Below are positions 58,446 through 64,000 of a DNA stretch of 64,000 nucleotides, one piece after another (position 1 is the first letter of the stretch; the number at the start of each line of letters is the position of its first letter). Source of the stretch: Boothiomyces macroporosus (Eukaryota; Chytridiomycota; Chytridiomycetes; Rhizophydiales; Terramycetaceae); NCBI GenBank assembly GCA_027604185.1, contig JADGKB010000023.1, positions 62,001 through 126,000 of the forward strand, written 5' to 3'. The notes beneath the pieces were generated by a model. That model was not told the DNA's origin. It worked only from the letters and a program-made list of their open reading frames with translations, and ran no database searches. Both the position numbers and the translations under genes were made by a program.

Positions 58446-59881
58446 TTACCAAGAATTCATCATGAATTTTTGCACTGCTGCCAAAGCTTGATATTGGACA
58501 TCAGTATTCTTGTGGGCCATTAACCCCATTACAGCAGTTTTACCGCCAGTTTCAACCAAAACACTATTTTAATCCAATGTTTACTTTTTCGCATTGTTTG
58601 CGTATTTGCAATATTGTCCCAAGTCATATGCTGCGACAGACAACACTGTCGGGTCCTCACTAGTTTTGATAATGTCTACCAAAGTTCTATTATTAATATG
58701 AATCAACTTGACCAGTTCGAATTGGTTATCATTCAGTTTGTTGCTATTTAGTTTCCAGAATTGTTCCGATAGGTGTGGAGGTGACCATTCAAGTCTCCTT
58801 GACAATACTTCGGTAGAATATTCATCAAACGTACTGGCGTTAACTAATGTTTACGATAAAGAAGCGACGTGGTGAGATAATTCTTCTCTGACATACATCA
58901 AATCTTCAGTTATTTCTGGATCTGACCATTTACGGACAGACAGGGTTTCAATAACACCCAATAGCTTGTGGCCCAACATTGGAATAATATTCTCTGTTGG
59001 TGCATTGATGAGCATATTCTTGAATGTAGAAATTACGATTCTTACTACCTTTTCTTTGATTGCCGATTTAGCAATATCTCTCAATACTGGTATAACATGA
59101 TATTTCCTAATGTAAAGAATAAATTACTTTTCCAGATCGGCAGCTATTTCCTTGACAAATGACAGCAACCAGATGGAATAAATTGCTTGGTACTGAACTT
59201 GCGGTGACTGTCCAGCCTTGTTCAAGATGTTCAACAGCCTGAATTAGTATTATAGTACGCTAAAACACCATCGGCCTGTTTAACAAATTCTTTTCTATAC
59301 ATATTAATTGCCAAGAGGGATTGCAAAAATTGCAAGCAGATGTCAACAACATTTGAATTGGTACTGGCCAACTGAAATACGACCCAAGTAAATAATTCGG
59401 TAGGATCAGCTGGGTAAGAAGAATGGGATTCTCCCAATAAGAATATCATGATCTTTGCCGCTTTCAACTGAATATACTCGTCTTCCTTTGACAATAGTCT
59501 GGTATTAGCAACAGATACTTGTTGAATAAACTGAATACAGACTGATCAGCCAAAAACAATTGCGCAACTCCATCTTGCTGAATAAAATCATCAATCAAAA
59601 CCAGAATCGATTGCAGTGTATCGACCCGCGACAATTTGTTCAACAAAGCAAGGAATAGGGTAACGTACTGCTGTTTATCTGTAGTTCCGATTTCAAATTG
59701 TCGGATGAGTGTTAATTCTTGCTCATTAATCAGAGATGCTTTTTGATATCCCTTGGTTAAGAAAGCGTACTTCCCAAGGAATCGTTCGACTCTTAATTAC
59801 ATTGGTCTGATCCAAGAGATAATCGTTGTGGCTGCTGATGAGCGGTGCGTCGATGCTGACATCCTCTTCCTTTTCTGCCAT
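58446..59881 (-). CDS. VMA13: V-type ATPase subunit H
   Basis: Seven exons (59771-59881, 59519-59751, 59259-59498, 59128-59238, 58855-59106, 58585-58833, 58446-58563) give 437 residues; introns are 19, 20, 20, 21, 21 and 21 nt. The start region VIKSRTIPWEGYQKASLI spans intron 1 and is typical of subunit H; the C-terminal domain has RRLEWSPPHLSEQFWK and DPTVLSVAAYDLGQYCKY; ending GLMAHKNTDVQYQALAAVQ. The protein is an all-helical HEAT/armadillo-like solenoid in V1 that silences free V1 and couples the assembled pump that acidifies vacuoles. Confidence 0.95.
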
Positions 59882-59942
59882 TGCGCGATTTGATTATTTA
59901 AAATCAAGAAAACCAACTGTAAAAAGAAAATGAAAAAAAAGT

Positions 59943-60356
59943 TTATTGAAGATTGTACAGTTTATCCGCATTCACAGTAAAGACAGAAGAAACCCATGAA
60001 TCAGTGTCTCTGTATCTCTTTCCTTCAAAGTGTATTTCCGCTGTTCTTCCGTCTTTCCCTTCAACTGTAAAAGTCAAATCTGCTACACCTTCTGGCACAC
60101 TACAATATCCTTTAACCCGATTAAATATCGATTGCTTGTAAACCAATCTGTTTCCCAATACTTTGGATATCTCTGGATGAGCTTCAATAGCGTAAATAAT
60201 TCCTCTGAATACAGCAGTGTTACTTTTCTGGTTTGAAGTGTTGTTGAGAATGGTGTTGATCCAGAATGCACCGGCTAAAAAGGTAAGTGGACCAGCAACT
60301 ATTGGACGTCTGAATTGAGCCAAAAATCGTTTAAATAACGGAGGCGGTGTGTTCAT
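59943..60356 (-). CDS. COA1-like mitochondrial assembly factor
   Basis: A single exon of 137 residues. A basic, acid-free N-terminus (FKRFLAQFRRP) precedes one helix (AGPLTFLAGAFWINTIL) and a soluble domain with HPEISKVLGNRLVYKQSIFN, ending in a beta-rich part (ADLTFTVEGKDGRTAEIHFEG). This is the layout of COA1/TIM21-fold proteins that help cytochrome c oxidase assembly in the inner membrane. The assignment rests on fold-level features, so it is moderate. It is the nearest upstream neighbour of the V-ATPase gene on the same strand. Confidence 0.7.
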   Translation of the reverse strand: MNTPPPLFKRFLAQFRRPIVAGPLTFLAGAFWINTILNNTSNQKSNTAVFRGIIYAIEAHPEISKVLGNRLVYKQSIFNRVKGYCSVPEGVADLTFTVEGKDGRTAEIHFEGKRYRDTDSWVSSVFTVNADKLYNLQ

Positions 60357-60390
60357 GATTTTATTTTTGTAAAAATTTAAATTACTCTAT

Positions 60391-61054
60391 TCAAAATTCC
60401 TCATACTCGACAGATAGCCCGCAGCTACATTTCAGTATATCTCCGTCTTGCTGATAGTCGTGCTTGTGTTCTTCTTCCAGTTGGCGAGAATTCCACAACG
60501 TCGTTCTGGTTTTCTTTCTCAATTCATTCATTTGCTTCTTATGCTTCTTTACTTTCCGCTCCTCTTTGATTTTCTCTTTCTTTTCAAATTCCTTATCTAG
60601 CATTTCTTCCGATCCATACTTGTTGAATGCAAATTGCTCTACTTGCTTGCGGAGGTACAGCAGCATATTCGAATAGGTTGATTTATGCGGATTTGGCTTG
60701 ATCCAAACCGGAAGTTTCTTTTGGTCCCGCAATTCGCCTTGATTAGCTTAACTTACTCTCAGTTAAAAGATAATCCTGTCGGCACTCTGTTTTCGTTAGC
60801 AGGGAATATAATTCTGGCTTTTCCTTTTTACAATTCAGACATACTTGTTCCTTGTAGTACTTGTAAATGTTTACGTCAATATCTATTGATTCGCAGTGCT
60901 GACACTTTAATCCTTGTTCAACAAGCTGGACTTGCTCTTGTTCATTCTTTTGTTCAGTTTCCTCTTGCGGCAACAGGAATCCTCCTCTGGTATCTTCCAT
61001 CGTCGTCAAATCATATTCACAGTATTTCAAGTCAATTTTTCGTTTTTTGAACAT
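60391..61054 (-). CDS. DNA repair protein XPA/RAD14
   Basis: Two exons (60757-61054, 60391-60737) around the 19-nt intron gtaagttaagctaatcaag give 214 residues. The zinc finger is CQHCESIDIDVNIYKYY with a second pair CLNC; LLTKTECRQDYLLTESEL matches the DNA-binding domain, with its last residues restored by splicing. The C-terminus has the HxH...CxCG part (EHKHDYQQDG, LKCSCG) also known in XPA. XPA verifies and holds damaged DNA in nucleotide excision repair and contacts RPA and TFIIH. Shorter than human XPA (273), mainly in the N-terminus. Confidence 0.9.
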
Positions 61055-61101
61055 TTCGAAAAATAATTATGCAGCCAAGGAAAATTAAAAGGAAATAGGG
61101 T

Positions 61102-62205
61102 TTATTTTTCAACAGTTATAATGGCATCATTTTCAGTGGTAGGAGGGCGGAACTCTAGGTTTGTTGGTTGCAAATCTATAATGGTTTCGTCCTTGTCCTT
61201 CTTTGGTCTAGCGATGGTCTTGCTTCTGTCCCGAAGGAAAAAGTAACCGTTCTTGGCATCCGCTGCAATATCTGAAAAGTTGAATGCATCCAGGAATCCA
61301 CGCACGGGGTTGGTTTGCTTTCCTTCGACTACAAACGGAGTTACTTTGAACGCCCAATAATGTACAATGGTAGCCAATGCCATTTCTATGCAGATAATCA
61401 AACTGGTCAGATACATTGAATATTCATTAACATTCACAACATTGTTTCCTTGAATATATCCAAAGTACACAAAGCCTTTTATCACCAGCACTAGCCAGAA
61501 CTGAACGAAAATAACTGCTTTGACAGAGAGGAACTGGAATAGCGTTCCCTCTCGTTGAATTTCGTGATGAACTGTAACGTAAAATGTGATTAAAGCGTAC
61601 ATGGCTATTGTAACAGAAGTCGCATTGAAAACCTCATAGTAAAAGTGTGCGTATCTATAACTGTTTGAATCTACACAGAATTTCCCCATCCACTCTGCAA
61701 TCAAAGAGATGAAGGTAAAAGTGATTCTTACTACAATATACTGAACCACTCCTGCCCTACAGTATCCAATAAACCGCCTATCTCCAGGATTGTAAGTAAA
61801 ACATAACAGCGGAAACGGTAATCGTTTATCATCACTGAGCATCAGTTTACGCTTCAGCTCGTCTTCATTTTCAGCTGCGTATTCCAAAATTAAAGAGAAA
61901 AAGTTCCATACAATGAATGCTTCATAGCAACTAGATATTACAGCCAAATAAACAAACGACTTGATTGAAAAGTAAGACAGAGCAGCACAGATTGCATAAA
62001 CTGGTACCATAAACAGAATTCTTGTTATTGGCCTCTGGAACCGGACGTAATTGTAGTTCTTCCAGTGAGTATACATCAAATTTACTGAGAAAGCAGTTGC
62101 AAAGAGGGCACATCCTGCACTGGCGGCAAAGCCTTCTCTCCATCTAGGATCGCTATAGACTATTTCATTAGGAGTATCTGGGGGGCAAGTAGAGTTCCAA
62201 AGCAT
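61102..62205 (-). CDS. TMEM184/Ost-alpha family membrane protein
   Basis: A single exon of 367 residues from the ATG at 62205; the frame is open 75 bases further up without ATG. About seven helices. Family landmarks: QRPITRILFMVPVYAICAALSYFS, CYEAFIVWNFFSLILEYA, GVVQYIVVRITFTFIS and FVQFWLVLVIKGFVYFG. Members (TMEM184, Hfl1 in yeasts) act on vacuolar or plasma membranes; Hfl1 links vacuole membranes to Atg8. The C-terminal cytosolic tail (RDRSKTIARPKKDKDETII) may hold an Atg8-interacting stretch near NLEFRPP, which is speculative. Confidence 0.88.
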   Translation of the reverse strand: MLWNSTCPPDTPNEIVYSDPRWREGFAASAGCALFATAFSVNLMYTHWKNYNYVRFQRPITRILFMVPVYAICAALSYFSIKSFVYLAVISSCYEAFIVWNFFSLILEYAAENEDELKRKLMLSDDKRLPFPLLCFTYNPGDRRFIGYCRAGVVQYIVVRITFTFISLIAEWMGKFCVDSNSYRYAHFYYEVFNATSVTIAMYALITFYVTVHHEIQREGTLFQFLSVKAVIFVQFWLVLVIKGFVYFGYIQGNNVVNVNEYSMYLTSLIICIEMALATIVHYWAFKVTPFVVEGKQTNPVRGFLDAFNFSDIAADAKNGYFFLRDRSKTIARPKKDKDETIIDLQPTNLEFRPPTTENDAIITVEK

Positions 62206-62421
62206 GGATATTTTGATTACTTGGGGCTTAAATATGGCAAACAAAAACAGTGGCGCACTTTGTGCATTTCCAAATTTCAAAGAGAGTCAAAGAGCACTGC
62301 CAAATATGCTCAAAAAGACTGGGATAAGATTGGGTACAAAAAACGTGTGCCAATGTAAATAAATGTATAAGTGAAATAAAGCTGGTGGAAATTGTAGCCC
62401 CAAAATTTTGACATTGATCTA

Positions 62422-63900
62422 TTAATTTCTATGGAGATTAGCTGCAAACACTCCTACAGCTGAAATGCATGCACCTAATATAAATACTAAGCCTGGCATT
62501 TTCATACTAACACCTAGTTCCCACACTAGTCCACTAATGGCAGGGGAAAATGTTCTGGCAAGTGCGGAAAGTGTACTAGCCAATCCATGTGCAAGGCCTA
62601 GATTTTGCGGAACTTGGGATTCTGTGATTAATAGCATAACAGCAAGGTATGCTAGAGCTTCTGAAATCCCTATGCCAATCATGATCAATAATATTACAAT
62701 GAATCGCAGCTTTTCAAGACTAGATAATATAGTGATTAATAAAAACATGGGTATTAAGAGTAGCATGCCGAATTGATATGTTGTTTTAGGAGTTTTGAGG
62801 AATTGCAGGAACCGATCGAAAAAGAATAATTGTGTGATGAGTTTCGAGCTTGCGCTGATGGTAAACGACAATGCCGTGTCTCTGGAATTCATTTCTATCC
62901 CGCCTGACTGTTTCGAGGCAGCGAAATATAGAGGCAGCGCGGTAACATAGCTCATATTGACATAAGCGATAAGACAATATAGTAATATTGGAGTGAGTGT
63001 TTTCCATGACAGAAATATAAACTTTGGTGCATGAAGCGGCTCTTCTTCGTCGTTTTGATCTTGCTCCATTGGCATTTCAACTTCTGATCCTGTCGTAGTT
63101 CTCCTTTTGGGTTGGTAGCTATTAATGTCCACCATACTGTCATTCAAACTGTCTGATAATTCAATTTCAAAAGAATCCAAATTGTCTATATCATCCACTT
63201 GCTCATAGGTATTTTTCTCAATCAAATAGAACTTGATTATGAAAAAATCAATCACTGCCAATGCCACTCCGATATAGCAGGTTAATAGATAAGGATATCT
63301 GAATTAGAATGTTGGTCTACCTCCCAAATAAACCATTTTTATCGAAAACCCCTGGATACAAGTCAGCTGGATTCGCTAGTAACCCTCCCAGGAGTGGTCC
63401 CAACATCTGAGTAATACCATAGACACTTCCGTAAAACACATATCCCCAAGTTCTACTCCTTTGGTCTCTTGCTTACATTACAGACGAATTACCAATATCT
63501 CCAATCATCCCCTTCGCAACGGTTGAATTCGCTCCAAAGAATCCTGCCACGAATCGGCACATCCATGTGAGAGCAAAAGATTGACTGAATCCCAATATCA
63601 AAGTCACAATCGCACACGCGATTAATCCCATCAGCAGTATTGGCTAGATTAACAAGTACTCACTTTTCTTCCATACTTGTCTGACGCTCCTCCCCAAACC
63701 ACATTCATTAGAAACAGCGGAAGGTAAAATGCCGATCCTAATAATCCTGCATGGTATCCAATAGCAGACTCTGGTTCGTTGGGTAACAAGAACCGCACCA
63801 TATATGGAAACAACGGTATAATCGTTCCATCTATTACTGCCTCCGGTATCAGCGATGTGAGCAGAATTATGATTTTGTATTTTACATTTGGCGAAGCCAT
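62422..63900 (-). CDS. Major facilitator transporter (ZIF/YCR023C-like), copy 2
   Basis: Four exons (63664-63900, 63493-63643, 63321-63471, 62422-63298) give 471 residues; introns are 20, 21 and 22 nt. Twelve helices. SDKYGRKPILLMG spans intron 1, the same place as the GC-AG intron of copy 1 at 22782. An apparent in-frame TAA near 63477 lies inside intron 2; splicing gives MIGDIARDQRSRTWGY, matching the paralogue. A long acidic central loop (residues about 205-255) is as in copy 1. The copies share the C-terminal half (LLITESQ, LAHGL, SPAISGLVWELGV). Substrate unknown. Confidence 0.85.
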
Positions 63901-63965
63901 TGGGATTCAAAAAGCAAAGCGTGAAAATAGTAAAAACTGATACACTTTATGTAACCACAAAAGAC

Positions 63966-64000
63966 CTATTCATAGTCACCCAACTCTTCCAACGACTTGC
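63966..64000 (-). CDS. C-terminus of a second PHO84-type transporter (partial)
   Basis: The last 35 bases on the minus strand read KSLEELGDYE and TAG, nearly the same as the KTLEELGDYE end of the phosphate transporter at 43787. The rest lies outside the window. Only 65 bases separate its stop from the MFS start. Confidence 0.75.
   Translation of the reverse strand, partial: KSLEELGDYE

Noticed and set aside
63472..63492. In-frame TAA in the second MFS gene, looking like a nonsense mutation or stop readthrough
   Set aside because: The TAA is inside a 21-nt intron with a GTAATT donor and AAG acceptor; its removal restores the sequence shared with the paralogue.

Overview
Eukaryotic nuclear DNA, AT-rich and gene-dense (about 44 protein genes in 64 kb). 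The gene content points to a flagellated, fungus-related opisthokont, most like a zoosporic (chytrid-like) lineage: a full-length SPEF2/KPL2 axoneme protein (48.4-53.9 kb), two P2X receptor genes, a SARAF homologue, fungal-type PHO84 phosphate transporters, a fused BioD-BioA enzyme and eleven members of four lineage-specific seven-helix families. Stops are TAA, TAG and TGA, so the code is standard. No rRNA, tRNA, CRISPR array or transposon was recognised by eye.

The outstanding property is the introns. By joining reading frames against conserved protein families I placed 99 introns in 23 intron-containing gene models (counted by hand). They are 19 nt (21), 20 nt (43), 21 nt (24), 22 nt (5) and 23 nt (5), plus one of 40 nt that reads as two 20-nt introns back to back. 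Nearly all start GTA/GTN, end AG, and carry a TTAAY or CTAAY element a few bases before the AG. One is GC-AG. At least two 21-nt introns contain no stop and stay in frame, so simple ORF calling would translate them. Exons can be as small as 15 nt. Introns of about 20 nt are close to the shortest known in any eukaryote and are, as far as I know, not typical of fungi or animals.

Layout. 0-2.9 kb: end of an unknown gene, a seven-helix gene (family A) and a paralogue fragment, an EFM4-like methyltransferase, a mitochondrial rhomboid. 3-10.5 kb: FAD oxidoreductase, tandem P2X receptors, long-chain acyl-CoA synthetase. 11-14.6 kb: second family A gene, an acidic Ser/Pro-rich protein, a Sec14-like protein. 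14.7-22.8 kb: nuclear genes SMC3 (cohesin) and ubinuclein/HPC2 (HIR histone chaperone), then a Sel1-repeat protein. 22.8-29.9 kb: MFS transporter, UraA-type permease, ankyrin protein, BioDA. 30-34 kb: three family B seven-helix genes with a PC4/SUB1 gene among them. 34-39.4 kb: SARAF, two membrane proteins, an HNH protein, a broken gene. 39.5-43.7 kb: leucine-dehydrogenase-like enzyme and three family C genes. 43.8-54 kb: PHO84, PTPS, histidyl-tRNA synthetase, SPEF2. 54-58.4 kb: SANT-domain protein and three family D genes. 58.4-64 kb: V-ATPase subunit H, COA1-like, XPA/RAD14, TMEM184, a second MFS transporter and the end of a second PHO84 gene at the edge.

Genes often lie tens of bases apart and convergent pairs can overlap at their 3' ends. 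All exon structures are inferred from frame, splice signals and family conservation; no transcript data were available.
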